Below are positions 23,812 through 32,400 of a stretch of DNA of 35,307 nt, in pieces. Source of the stretch: Chloroflexota bacterium (GTDB taxonomy: Bacteria > Chloroflexota > Anaerolineae > UBA4142); assembly GCA_016865935.1 (NCBI GenBank), contig VGOB01000025.1:1-35307 (forward strand), written 5' to 3'. Both the position numbers and the translations under genes were made by a program. The number at the start of each line of letters is the position of its first letter. Position 1 is the first letter of the stretch. The notes beneath the pieces are model-generated. The model saw only the letters and a list, made by a program, of their open reading frames with translations, was not told the origin of the DNA and made no database searches.

Positions 23812-23836
23812 AGATGCCAAATGCGCCAAAGTTGCC
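23801..23836. repeat. Four tandem 9-base units
   Basis: AAATGTGCC, AAAGATGCC, AAATGCGCC, AAAGTTGCC in direct tandem, in the divergent spacer between the transglycosylase gene and tilS. Confidence 0.85.
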
Positions 23837-23898
23837 AAATCAAAACGCGATGTGTGATGCGTGAACCGAAAATCGGCAAGCGAAAATCAAAAATCGAA

Positions 23899-23927
23899 TT
23901 GACACTTTATTCTAACCCAGGTATACT
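23899..23927 (+). promoter_or_regulatory. Predicted promoter of tilS
   Basis: TTGACA (23899-23904), 17 bases, TATACT (23922-23927). The predicted start near 23934 is 14 bases before the ATG at 23948. Confidence 0.8.
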
Positions 23928-23947
23928 GCAGTCGAAACGGGCTTGCT

Positions 23948-25450
23948 ATGCCAACTGTTGATCGCGACGAACGAAACCGGACGGATCTGTGCGCGCAAGT
24001 GCGCGCGGCGATCCTCAAACACAAATTGATCGCGCGCGGCGAGTTGATCGTCTTGGGCGTCTCCGGCGGCGCGGATTCGCTGACGCTGCTGCACGTCCTG
24101 CGTTCGCTGCGCGACGAGTTCGATCTCCGGCTGCACATCGCGCACCTGAATCACCAGTTGCGCGGACCCGATTCGGAAGAGGACGCCGAGTTTGTCAACG
24201 CGCTGGCGCGCGAATGGAAAATCCCCGCGACGGTTCAAGCGCGCGATCTCGCCGGGTATGCGCGCGGGCAACGCCTGTCCATCGAAGAACTGGCGCGGCG
24301 CGCGCGCTATGCGTTTCTGGCGGAAGTGGCGCGGCACGAGAACGCGGCGGCGATCGCGGTGGCGCATCATCGCGACGACCAGGTGGAAACCGTGCTGATG
24401 CACTTCTTGCGCGGCGCGGGCTTGGCGGGCTTGCGCGGGATGCAACCCAAGATCGAACTGCGCGGCGCGTCGTTCGGCTTGCCGGAATCGCGCCAGTCCC
24501 TCTCGGCGCCGCTCTATCTGGTTCGCCCCCTGCTCGACGTGGCGCGCGCGGAGATCGAACTGTATTGCAAGGAACATTATCTCGCGCCGCGCATCGATCG
24601 ATCCAATTTCGACACGGTGCTGTTTCGCAATCGCCTGCGGCAAGACGTCTTGCCGTACTTGGAAGCGCTGAACCCGAACCTGCGCGAAGTGATTTATCAC
24701 ACCTCGATTGCGATTGCCGACGATTACGATTTTCTGATGCCGCTCATCCGCAACGAGTACGCGCGCATCGCGCAAGAACAAGATGGCGCGATCCTCTTTC
24801 ATCGCGCGGCGTGGCGCGCGTTGCATCCGGCGGTGCAGCGCGGCACGCTCCGGCTCGCCGTGCAGCGTCTGCGCAGTGATCTGCGCGATCTCGGCTGGGT
24901 GCACATCGAGAACGCGCGCCGCATCGCGTTGGACAAAGCCGTGGGCGCGGAAGCGACCTTGCCTTCCGGTTTGATGCTCGTCGTCGGCTATAGCAATTTC
25001 GTGCTTGCCGATACCGCGCGCGGCGTGCCGCTGCCCGATATTCCGCTCTTGCACGCGAAAACGCTCGATGTTCCGCCGCAAGGGACGCTCGCGTTGCCCG
25101 ATTCGAACTGGGTCGTCGAAACTGAAGTGACGACGCAAAAACCGGAGACGGCGGATCGTTGGACGGCGGTGCTCGACTTTGCGATGTGTCGCGGCGAGCG
25201 CGCGTTGCGGCGGCGCCGTCCGGGGGATCGTTTTCAACCGGCGGGGATGAACGGGCACACGCGTTCTCTGCACGACTTTATGATTGACGAAAAGATCGAA
25301 CGCACGGCGCGCGCGCTGTTGCCGTTGCTCGTCGTCGGCGACCGCATCGTGTGGGTGTGCGGCTTGCGCGTGGACGAGCGCGCGCGGGTGACGCCGTACA
25401 CAAAAGAATTTTGGCGCGTAACGTTTCGCAAGAAAATAATGGGTGTGTAG
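23948..25450 (+). CDS. tilS: tRNA(Ile)-lysidine synthetase
   Basis: A 500-residue enzyme that attaches lysine to C34 of the AUA-decoding tRNA(Ile), using ATP. The PP-loop motif VLGVSGGADSLTLLHVL (about 34-50) is diagnostic. It is followed by HIAHLNHQLRGPDSEEDAEFV, SIEELARRARYAFL, AVAHHRDDQVETVLMHFLRGAGLAGLRGM, and LYLVRPLLDVARAEIELYCKEHYLAPRIDRSN. The C-terminal part has the small TilS domains with RRRRPGDRFQPAGMNGHTRSLHDFMIDEKI. Length suits a full bacterial TilS with C-terminal domain. The TAG stop overlaps the first octamer of the downstream repeat. Confidence 0.95.
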   Translation: MPTVDRDERNRTDLCAQVRAAILKHKLIARGELIVLGVSGGADSLTLLHVLRSLRDEFDLRLHIAHLNHQLRGPDSEEDAEFVNALAREWKIPATVQARDLAGYARGQRLSIEELARRARYAFLAEVARHENAAAIAVAHHRDDQVETVLMHFLRGAGLAGLRGMQPKIELRGASFGLPESRQSLSAPLYLVRPLLDVARAEIELYCKEHYLAPRIDRSNFDTVLFRNRLRQDVLPYLEALNPNLREVIYHTSIAIADDYDFLMPLIRNEYARIAQEQDGAILFHRAAWRALHPAVQRGTLRLAVQRLRSDLRDLGWVHIENARRIALDKAVGAEATLPSGLMLVVGYSNFVLADTARGVPLPDIPLLHAKTLDVPPQGTLALPDSNWVVETEVTTQKPETADRWTAVLDFAMCRGERALRRRRPGDRFQPAGMNGHTRSLHDFMIDEKIERTARALLPLLVVGDRIVWVCGLRVDERARVTPYTKEFWRVTFRKKIMGV

Positions 25451-25655
25451 TCAATTAGTCAATTAGTCACCTAGTCACCTAGTCACAGTAGATCACAATT
25501 TTGTCATGCTGAGCGAAGCGAAGCATCTCGCTAATTGCAAATTGCGAGACGCAAAGCGTTCGGCGCAAAAAGCGCGCCTCAGAATGACAATCTGTGATGT
25601 ACTGAGTCAATCAGTGACTAGTTGACTAATCCCTCGTTGACCGATCCTTGGTTGC
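25449..25655. repeat. Composite MITE-like element: octamers around a TGTCAT…ATGACA palindrome
   Basis: Left side: five AGTCAATT/AGTCACCT octamers (25449-25488). Core: GATCACAATTTTGTCATGCTGAG (written in two parts, 25491-25500 and 25501-25513) faces CTCAGAATGACAATCTGTGATG (25578-25599), enclosing AAGCATCTCGC and a small CAAATTGCGAGA region. Right side: GAGTCAATCAGTGACTAGTTG and further inverted octamers to 25655. The nesting suggests one repeat inserted into another. It fills the whole tilS-EamA spacer and has no ORF. Confidence 0.8.
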
Positions 25656-25670
25656 CCCTAAAAGGTTTTT

Positions 25671-26552
25671 TTGAAATCTCAACTCCGCGGTTATGCGATC
25701 ATTTTGGGCGGTACGGTTATTTGGGCATTGACCGGCATCGTCATCAAAATTTTGCTGACGCACTATGCGCTGGAAACGCTGACGATGGCGTTCTGGCGCG
25801 TTTTGATCGTCAGCGTGTTTATGTTCGTCGCGCTGCTCGCGCTGGACGCGCGCGCGCTCCGGATCGCGCCGCGCGATCTGGGTTTGTTCGTGATCTATGG
25901 CGTGATCGGCATCGGCGTGCATCAAATCGTCTGGATTTCGTCGGTGCAGTACAACGGCGCGGCAGTGGCGACGGTGATCATTTACACCGCGCCCGCGCTC
26001 GTCGCGGTGGTTGCCGCGCGTTTCTTGCGCGAGGGAATGACGCGCGTCAAGTTGCTCGCGCTCGCGTTGACGATCGCGGGATGCGCGCTCGTCGCGCGCG
26101 TGTACGACGCGCGGCAGATCGAATTGAACGCGCTGGGGTTAGTTTGTGGGCTTGGCTCGGCGTGTACGTTTGCGACGTACTCGTTGCTGGGGCGCTTTGT
26201 CACGCGGCGGTACTCGGCGTGGACGGCGTTGTTCTACGCGTTTCTATTCGGCACGCTGTTCTTGTTGCCGCTCGATCTCTATCTGGGCAAACTGCTGCCG
26301 ACGCACCTCGCGTGGGACGGCTGGGGCTGGCTGATCTTTCTCGCGCTCGTGCCGACGCTGGGGGGATTTGCCGCATACACGGTTGGCTTGAGTCATTTGC
26401 CTGCGAGCGTCGCGAGTCTTCTCGCCGCGTTCGAGCCGGTCACGACGGCGATCATCGCGTTCATCGTTTTTGGCGAAGTGCTAGAGCCGCTTCAACTGCT
26501 CGGCGCGGGACTGATTCTCGCCAGCGTGATCTTGTTGCGACCGCGTGAGTGA
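25671..26552 (+). CDS. EamA/DMT-superfamily transporter
   Basis: A 293-residue membrane protein with ten predicted helices in two EamA repeats. Repeat 1 starts at YAIILGGTVIWALTGIVIKI and ends near GCALVARV; repeat 2 runs from LNALGLVCGLGSACTFATYS to the end. The motif LPASVASLLAAFEPVTTAIIAFIVFGE is characteristic of the second repeat. It is a drug/metabolite-type exporter with unknown substrate. The start is TTG at 25671, supported by AAAGG at 25661-25665 and by the first conserved residues. It follows the composite repeat and has no close partner gene. Confidence 0.9.
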   Translation: MKSQLRGYAIILGGTVIWALTGIVIKILLTHYALETLTMAFWRVLIVSVFMFVALLALDARALRIAPRDLGLFVIYGVIGIGVHQIVWISSVQYNGAAVATVIIYTAPALVAVVAARFLREGMTRVKLLALALTIAGCALVARVYDARQIELNALGLVCGLGSACTFATYSLLGRFVTRRYSAWTALFYAFLFGTLFLLPLDLYLGKLLPTHLAWDGWGWLIFLALVPTLGGFAAYTVGLSHLPASVASLLAAFEPVTTAIIAFIVFGEVLEPLQLLGAGLILASVILLRPRE

Positions 26553-26580
26553 GTCAAATAGGGATTGGCACTTGGACTAG

Positions 26581-26691
26581 TTTGGCAATGTCAGATTAGC
26601 CACAGAACCACACGGAAACACACAGAAAAAGAAAATCTTCCGTGTGATTCTGTGTGTTTCGGTGGCAGAAAAGAAATGTGACATTGTCAAA
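26581..26691. repeat. Nested palindromic repeat after the EamA gene
   Basis: Outer arms TTTGGCAATGTCA (26581-26593) and TGACATTGTCAAA (26679-26691) match except one base. Inner arms begin GCCACAGAACC (26599) and end TTTCGGTGGC (26666), made of CACACGGAA and ACACAGAA units. It lies between convergent genes; no T tract follows either arm. Confidence 0.8.
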
Positions 26692-26706
26692 CCAGTCACC
26701 AATTGA

Positions 26707-28635
26707 CTATTTGACCTTCCTCATCACCGTGCCGTCCGACGCCGTCCAATAAATGTGCGTCGCGTCAACCGCGAGGTGTTTGACGGAGACGTTGGACAAA
26801 ACCGGAATCGGTTCCCCGCCTGCTTTTGGAATCTTCACGATCCCCCCGACGCAATCGTTCGTCCAATAAATGTTCGTCGCGTCCAACGCGAGTTTGCTCG
26901 CAGGCAATCCCATCAAGCTCGCAAGTCGAATCGGCGCGCCGCCGCTTTTTGAGACGCGATACAACGCGCTCCGCTCATCCGCGCAACTGCGATACGTCGT
27001 GCGCGACGCAGATTCGACGCGCGCCCAGAAAATATTCGCGTCGTCTACGTTGAGCGCGCCGCCGCCGTGCGAGGCAAGGATGACCGGCGCGCCGCCGCGC
27101 GGGTCGGCTTTGTAAAGCGCACTCGCGCTGTGCCAGTACACATTGGCTGCGTCCGTCGCGATTCCGCCGGGGCAGGGTTGTCCGGTCGCGATGATTTGCG
27201 GCGCGCCACCTTGTTTTCCGATTTTGAACACCGCGCCATCTTCCCCTGAGCGCGCCGTCGTGCCGCAATCCGTCCAGTACACGTTTGCGTCGTCCACGGC
27301 GAGCCGCGCGCGACCATCTTGTTTTGACGCGAGCGCGATCGGCGCGCCGCCGGATTTGGCGACGCGCATCACCGCGCCCTCGCGATAATCGCCCGGCGCG
27401 GTCTCGCGTCCTGCGTTGATCCAATATACATTCGCCGCGTCCGTCGCGATTTCTTTGGGGCAAAGTTGATCGGCGGCGAGCGTTGTCAGCGCGCCGCCTT
27501 GTTGCGAGACGCGCATCACGACGCCGCGCCCAACGCGATCCGCGCCGTAGCGGCACGTCGTCCAATACGCGTGCGCGTCGTCGAGCGCGAAACTGGTGAG
27601 GTTCTCCTGCGCGATGGCGAGCGTCGTCGTTTCGTTTTTAGTTTCGATCGGGACACCGCCCGATTTTTCGATTTTCATCACCGCGTTGCCGAGGTTCGCC
27701 CAGAAAATATTCGTCTGATCGATTGCCAGCGATTGAACGGGCGCGTTCGTGTTGGCAAGCGTGTACATCGCGCCGCCGGTCTTGGCGATTCGCATCAGCG
27801 CGCCGGAGGCGTTCCAATACACGTTCGCGTGATCGAGCGCGAGACTGCCCAAGTCTTTTTGTCCCGCCACCAGCGGAATCACCGCGCCGCCGCTCTTGGC
27901 GATCTGCATAACGTACACGCCGGCGATCCAATACGCGTGTGTGTCGTCCAGAACGAGCTGGCGCGGATTGAATTGCGCGGGCGCCAGCGCGATTGCCGCG
28001 CCGCCGGATTTTGCCGCGCGCATTATCCCGCGCGCTTCGATCCAGTACACGTTTGCCGCGTCCACGGCGAGATCGAAAAAACAATCCTGGGACGATTCGA
28101 TGAGCGTCGGCGCGCCGCCCTGTTTCGAAATTTTGAGCGCGCTGCCGGCGCCGCGCGTCAGATCGCAAATCGTCCAGTACGCGTTCGCGTCGTCCAGCGC
28201 AAATCCGCGAATGTCTTGCCCCGTGACGAGCGTTGTCGCCGCGCCGCCGGTTTTGGCGATGCGCTTGAGATGCTTGCGAAGCGATTGCGCCGGATCGGCG
28301 ACCAGGTAGTACACGCCGTCCGCATCGAGCGCGAGTGACGTGGGGCAAGCTTCGTTCGACGCGAGTGTGATCGGCGCGCCGCCGGACTTTATCGCGCGCA
28401 ACACTTTGCCGTTTTGCGCGGCGGGGTTAGTTCCGCAGTCCGTCCAATATACGAACGCGTCGTCGGTCACGACTGACCAGGTTTTGATTTGCCCGCCGAC
28501 GAACGCGGCGGGCGCGTCAGATTTGGCAGTGGCGACGCGCGTCGGCGTCGTCTGCGGCGCAGTGGGCGCGGCTACGGTACAAGCGACGACGGCGAATAAA
28601 ATCGAAAACCAGGTGGACACACGGATCATTTTCAT
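26707..28635 (-). CDS. Lipoprotein with YWTD-like propeller repeats
   Basis: 642 residues. A lipoprotein signal (MIRVSTWFSILFAVVAC) and Thr/Pro spacer precede about a dozen ~45-residue repeats of the type LALDDANVYWTDCG…V.R..KSGGAPI.LA.GQ. Each contains (N/H)(V/I/A)YW(T/I), resembling DUF5050 or LDL-receptor YWTD beta-propeller blades. Twelve or more blades imply two propellers. The role is probably binding or sensing at the cell surface; no enzyme motif is seen. GGAGA lies 7 bases before the ATG at 28635; a second ATG two codons on is possible. A 17-codon ORF (28632-28685) ends overlapping this start and may couple translation, but its reality is uncertain. Confidence 0.75.
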   Translation of the reverse strand: MKMIRVSTWFSILFAVVACTVAAPTAPQTTPTRVATAKSDAPAAFVGGQIKTWSVVTDDAFVYWTDCGTNPAAQNGKVLRAIKSGGAPITLASNEACPTSLALDADGVYYLVADPAQSLRKHLKRIAKTGGAATTLVTGQDIRGFALDDANAYWTICDLTRGAGSALKISKQGGAPTLIESSQDCFFDLAVDAANVYWIEARGIMRAAKSGGAAIALAPAQFNPRQLVLDDTHAYWIAGVYVMQIAKSGGAVIPLVAGQKDLGSLALDHANVYWNASGALMRIAKTGGAMYTLANTNAPVQSLAIDQTNIFWANLGNAVMKIEKSGGVPIETKNETTTLAIAQENLTSFALDDAHAYWTTCRYGADRVGRGVVMRVSQQGGALTTLAADQLCPKEIATDAANVYWINAGRETAPGDYREGAVMRVAKSGGAPIALASKQDGRARLAVDDANVYWTDCGTTARSGEDGAVFKIGKQGGAPQIIATGQPCPGGIATDAANVYWHSASALYKADPRGGAPVILASHGGGALNVDDANIFWARVESASRTTYRSCADERSALYRVSKSGGAPIRLASLMGLPASKLALDATNIYWTNDCVGGIVKIPKAGGEPIPVLSNVSVKHLAVDATHIYWTASDGTVMRKVK

Positions 28636-28696
28636 CGCGGGTCTCCGGTCAGCAGCATCTCTAATGCGATCTCAGCGCGCGCCATTTTGAAACGCA

Positions 28697-29140
28697 TCAC
28701 AAATCGCGTTCGACGCGTCGCTCGATCCACAACCCGAGAAAGATTCCCAGCATGGCTGCCGCCTGCAGCACACACCAAATTCAGTACTCGTGAAGGATGA
28801 ACGCTTCGATCCCGGTCAAGTACGCGGCGAAGAACAAGCCGCCGCTCGCCACGATGAACCGCGCGTGCGTCAGCCACGGCGGCGCGCCGTCGCGCGCGGC
28901 GAGCGCCCACAGCGCGGCAATCAGCAGCGCGCCGTACCCCGCCGCGCCCAACGCCGCGACCGGAATGCCGAGCAAGGACGAGTACGGACTCGCGTTCACT
29001 AGATCGCAATCGCCGACGCCGCAAACGATATGCGATTGCGCGACTTTGGTCCACCACAAGTAAAGCGAATCGGCAAGCCCGATGGCTGAAAGAACGGCGC
29101 TGAGAATTTGCAGGTTTCGCAGGTTCGAGAATATTTTCAT
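28697..29140 (-). CDS. VKOR-family thiol oxidoreductase with predicted selenocysteine (UxxC)
   Basis: If the in-frame TGA at 28781-28783 is read as Sec, this is a 147-residue VKOR protein; otherwise it ends at residue 119. VKOR oxidises DsbA-like partners and passes electrons to quinone at the membrane. Visible family features are transmembrane helix 1 (LQILSAVLSAIGLADSLYLWW), the loop cysteines C40 and C45 (IVCGVGDCDLVNASPYSSLLGIP with conserved Ser), and helices at about 62-81 and 93-116 (YLTGIEAFILHEY). In homologs the next residues are CxWC. Here they are UGA-I-W-C, followed by VLQAAAMLGIFLG (fourth helix) and a basic tail ending at TGA 28697. The SECIS-like hairpin at 28752-28773 supports recoding. 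Start MKIFSNLR (29140) has GGAGA upstream; an ATG at 29209 is less likely. The cydDC fusion lies upstream. Confidence 0.8.
28752..28773 (-). promoter_or_regulatory. Predicted bacterial SECIS element in the VKOR mRNA
   Basis: In the mRNA, GUG, a bulged U and GCUGC pair with GCAGC and CAU around the loop AGGCG: 8 bp with one bulged U. The stem starts 7 bases after the UGA, and the loop GG is 17 bases after it. The E. coli fdhF SECIS has the same layout: UGCAGG loop side, bulged U, GG 18 bases after UGA. It lies within the readthrough coding region, as bacterial SECIS elements do. Confidence 0.75.
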
Positions 29141-29199
29141 TTGTTGTCTCCACAAGGACGACCGCCGACGGACGACCGACGCAATGTTTCTTTGCGCGC

Positions 29200-29228
29200 A
29201 GTTTAGCACGAATCAAATTGAGATGCAA
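29200..29228 (-). promoter_or_regulatory. Possible promoter of the VKOR gene
   Basis: Minus-strand TTGCAT (29228-29223), 17 bases, TAAACT (29205-29200); four of six matches in the -10 box and three in the -35. The start would be near 29193, about 53 bases before the ATG at 29140. Confidence 0.4.
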
Positions 29229-29239
29229 TTTTGAATAAA

Positions 29240-29417
29240 GGATGAAGGCGGAAGGATGAAGGATGAAGGATGAAAAACTCTTCCCCCTCAATTCTTCCTT
29301 TCATCTTTCATCTTTCATCTTTTATCTTTCATCTCTCATCTTTCATCTTTCATCTTTCATCTCTCATCTTTCATCTTTCATCTCTCATCTTTCATCTTTC
29401 ATCTCTCATCTTTCATC
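29240..29417. repeat. Large inverted block of GGATGAA/TTTCATC heptamers
   Basis: The left arm (29240-29275) has GGATGAA units. The right arm (29299-29417) is 17 consecutive exact-length heptamers, mostly TTTCATC with TCTCATC variants. Together they could fold into a long hairpin. The right arm overlaps the final codons of cydDC and supplies its TGA stop (29406-29408). No spacer sequences are present, so it is not a CRISPR. Confidence 0.9.
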
Positions 29418-32400
29418 CTTCGTTCTCGCGTTCAGCGCAATGATTTCATCCACGTCCTCCAGCCCAGCGCGCTGATGCGTGATGATCAGCATCGTGCGCG
29501 TTTGCGCGCGCAACGCGCGCCACACCGCGCGCTCGGTCGCCGGATCGAGATGCGCGGTCGCCTCGTCGAGAATCAGAATCGGCGCGCGTTTCAACAGCGC
29601 GCGCGCGATCGCGAGGCGCTGGCGTTCGCCACCGCTGAGACGCAGACCTTGTTCGCCGATGCGCGTGGCGTAGCCGTCGGGCAATGCTGCGATGAAATCG
29701 TGAATCTGCGCGCCGCGCGCCGCGTCGATCATTTCCGCTTCGCTTGCGTCCGGTCGCGCGAGTAATAGATTTTCGCGGAGGGTCGAGTTGAACAGATGCG
29801 TTGTTTGTGGCACGACGGCGAACAACGCGCGCGCATCCTCCGGCGCGTACGCGCGTAGATCGCGTCCAGCAACAAAAATATTTCCGCCCTCGTACTCCCA
29901 GAAGCGCAACAGCACATTGACGATGGACGATTTCCCCGCGCCGCTCGGTCCCACAATCGCCAAACTTTTTCCGGCGCGCAAATCGAAACTGACGCGATCG
30001 AGTACGCGCGGTTCGTCCGGCGCGTAGCGGAAACTCACGTTCTCAAAGACGACGGCTGACGGCTCACCGCTGACCGCTGTATTTGTCTGCGGTCGTCGGT
30101 CATCGGTCGTCGGTCGTCGATCGGAAAATTCAAACAACCGCCGCGCCGCGAGCAAACTGCCGTCGAGGTACTGGAACGCGAGTGGCAGCGCGAGCGCGCC
30201 CTCAAAACTTGCCAGCACCGCGAGTGCGAGCACTGGCAGATACACGCCATCGAACCGCGCGGCGTTCACCAGCGGAATCGCGATGAACAAGGCGCACCAC
30301 AGCGCAAACTGCGCCAGCGCGTTGCCCAGCGCGTTGTGCGCGCCCGCGCTGATCGCCAGACGCGTTTGCGCGCGAATCAGCGCGCGACTCATCGCGCGCA
30401 CGCGCGCGATCTGGGTTTGCTCGCGTCCGTACGCGAGCAGATCGGCGATGCCCTGGATGCCGTCCACGAGTTGCGCGGTCAATTCGGCGCGGAGTTGGAT
30501 CGTTTGCTGGTTGGATCGTCGGCTCGTTTGGCGCGCGAGGATCGGCAGAACGACGCCGACGAGGAACATCAACGCGAGGACGACGAGCGCGAGCGTCGCG
30601 TCGAAACGCGCGAGATACGCGCCGATCAAAACCGCGATGACGAACGCGACGAGCGGCGGCGCGAGCACACGGACGTAGAAATTTTGCAGCGTCTCGATGT
30701 CGCCGACGAGGCGCGTCAACAGATCGCCACTGCGCTGCGTCAGCAGGCGCGCGGGCGCGTGCGGCTCGATTGATTCGTAGAACCAGACGCGCAAGCGCGC
30801 GAGCAAATCAAAGTTGACCTGGTGCGAAACCAGGCGTTCGAGATAACGCAGCACGCCGCGCGCGATTCCGAAAAAACGCACGCCGACAATCGCCACCGCG
30901 AGATCGGCGATGGAGGGATGCCGCGCCGCGCTCGCGATGATGTACGCCGAAGTCGCCATCAAGCCGATGCTACTCCCGATCGTCCCCGCGCCGAGCAACA
31001 CCGCGAGTGCGATGCGCGATTTGAAGGGAGCGACGAATTGCAAAAGGCGAAGGAGTGCGGGGCGAGAGGCGAGGGGCGTGACGGGATTTTCGATTTTCGA
31101 TTTTCGATTGGCGATTGGCGAATTGTGAATTGCGAATTGCGAATTGCGAATTGCGAACGCTGACTGCTGATGGCTGACGGCTGACGGCTGACCGCTGACG
31201 ACTGACCGCTGATCGCTGATCGCTGAATGTCGTGCGATCAATTCCGCGTGCGTCCCAATCTCCGCGACGCGACCTTGTTCCAGCACGATGATCTTGTCTG
31301 CGCGTCGCAGCGTACTGACGCGATGGCTGATGATCAGCGCGGTTCTGTTTTGCATCAGGCGTTCGATGGCATCCTGGATCAGCGTCTCGTTTTCCGGATC
31401 GAGGTGCGCGGTTGGTTCGTCCAAAATCAGGATTGGTGCGTCTTTGAGAAACGCGCGCGCGAGCGCGAGGCGTTGCGCTTGCCCGCCGCTCAAGCGCGCG
31501 CCGCGCTCGCCGATGATCGTGTCATACTGTTGTGGCAGCGCGCGAATAAATTCGTCCGCGTGCGCGAGGCGCGCCGCGCGCGTCACGTCGTCCAGCGACG
31601 CGTCGGGACGCGCAAGTCGGATGTTATGCGCAATCGAATCGTTAAAGAGGTACGGCAATTGCGGCGCCCACGCGATTTGGTCGCGCCACGCGCGCGGTGA
31701 CCAATCGCGCAGCGGTTTTCCGTCGCACAGAATTTCGCCGCGCGCCGGTTCGATGAAACGCAAGAGCAAGTTGACGATGGTGCTTTTGCCCGCACCGGTA
31801 TGTCCCACCAGCGCGACGCGTTCGCCGCGTTCGACGGCAAACGAAACGCCATCGAGCGCGGCGCGCGTGTTGTCGTACGAGTAGTGAACATCGTCGAAGC
31901 CCAAAAAGGATGAAGGATGAAGGATGAAGGATGAAGGGGCTTTCCGCCTTCCGCCTTCATCCTTCATCCTTCCTTCAAGTATCTGAAACAAGCGCGCGCC
32001 CGCCGCGACGCCGGTCATTCCCGCGTGAAAGCGCGCGCCGAGCAGGCGCAGCGGCAAATAAAAATCGGGCGCGAGAACGAGGACGAAAAACGCCGGCTCG
32101 AATTCGATCTGACCGTACAACAGTCGCAGACCGATTTCAACCGCGATAATCGCGGTGCTGATCGTCGCGATCATTTCGAGCGCGAACGCGGAGAGGAACG
32201 CGACGCGCAGCACGCCGAGCGTCGCATCGCGGAATTGCTGGCTCACGCGCGCAATCGTTGCGATTTGTTCGCGACTGCGCCCGAACATTTTGAGCGTCGT
32301 CAAGCCCTGCAACACATCAAGAAAATGCGCGCTCAAGATGCTGAGCGATTTCCATTGGCGCCGCGTCAACGCGTCCGCCGCGCTGCCGATCAGGATCATA

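Noticed and set aside
28632-28685. 17-codon ORF between VKOR and the propeller lipoprotein
   Set aside because: It overlaps the lipoprotein ATG in a coupling-like way, but it is too short and has no independent support, so it is mentioned only in the lipoprotein entry.
28781-29140. VKOR gene as a simple nonsense-mutated pseudogene
   Set aside because: The downstream frame is intact, the TGA falls exactly on the active-site Cys, and a SECIS-like hairpin is correctly placed. A sequencing error remains possible, but it would not explain the hairpin.
29299-29417. CRISPR array
   Set aside because: The 7-base units are contiguous, with no 25-40-base spacers and no cas genes nearby.
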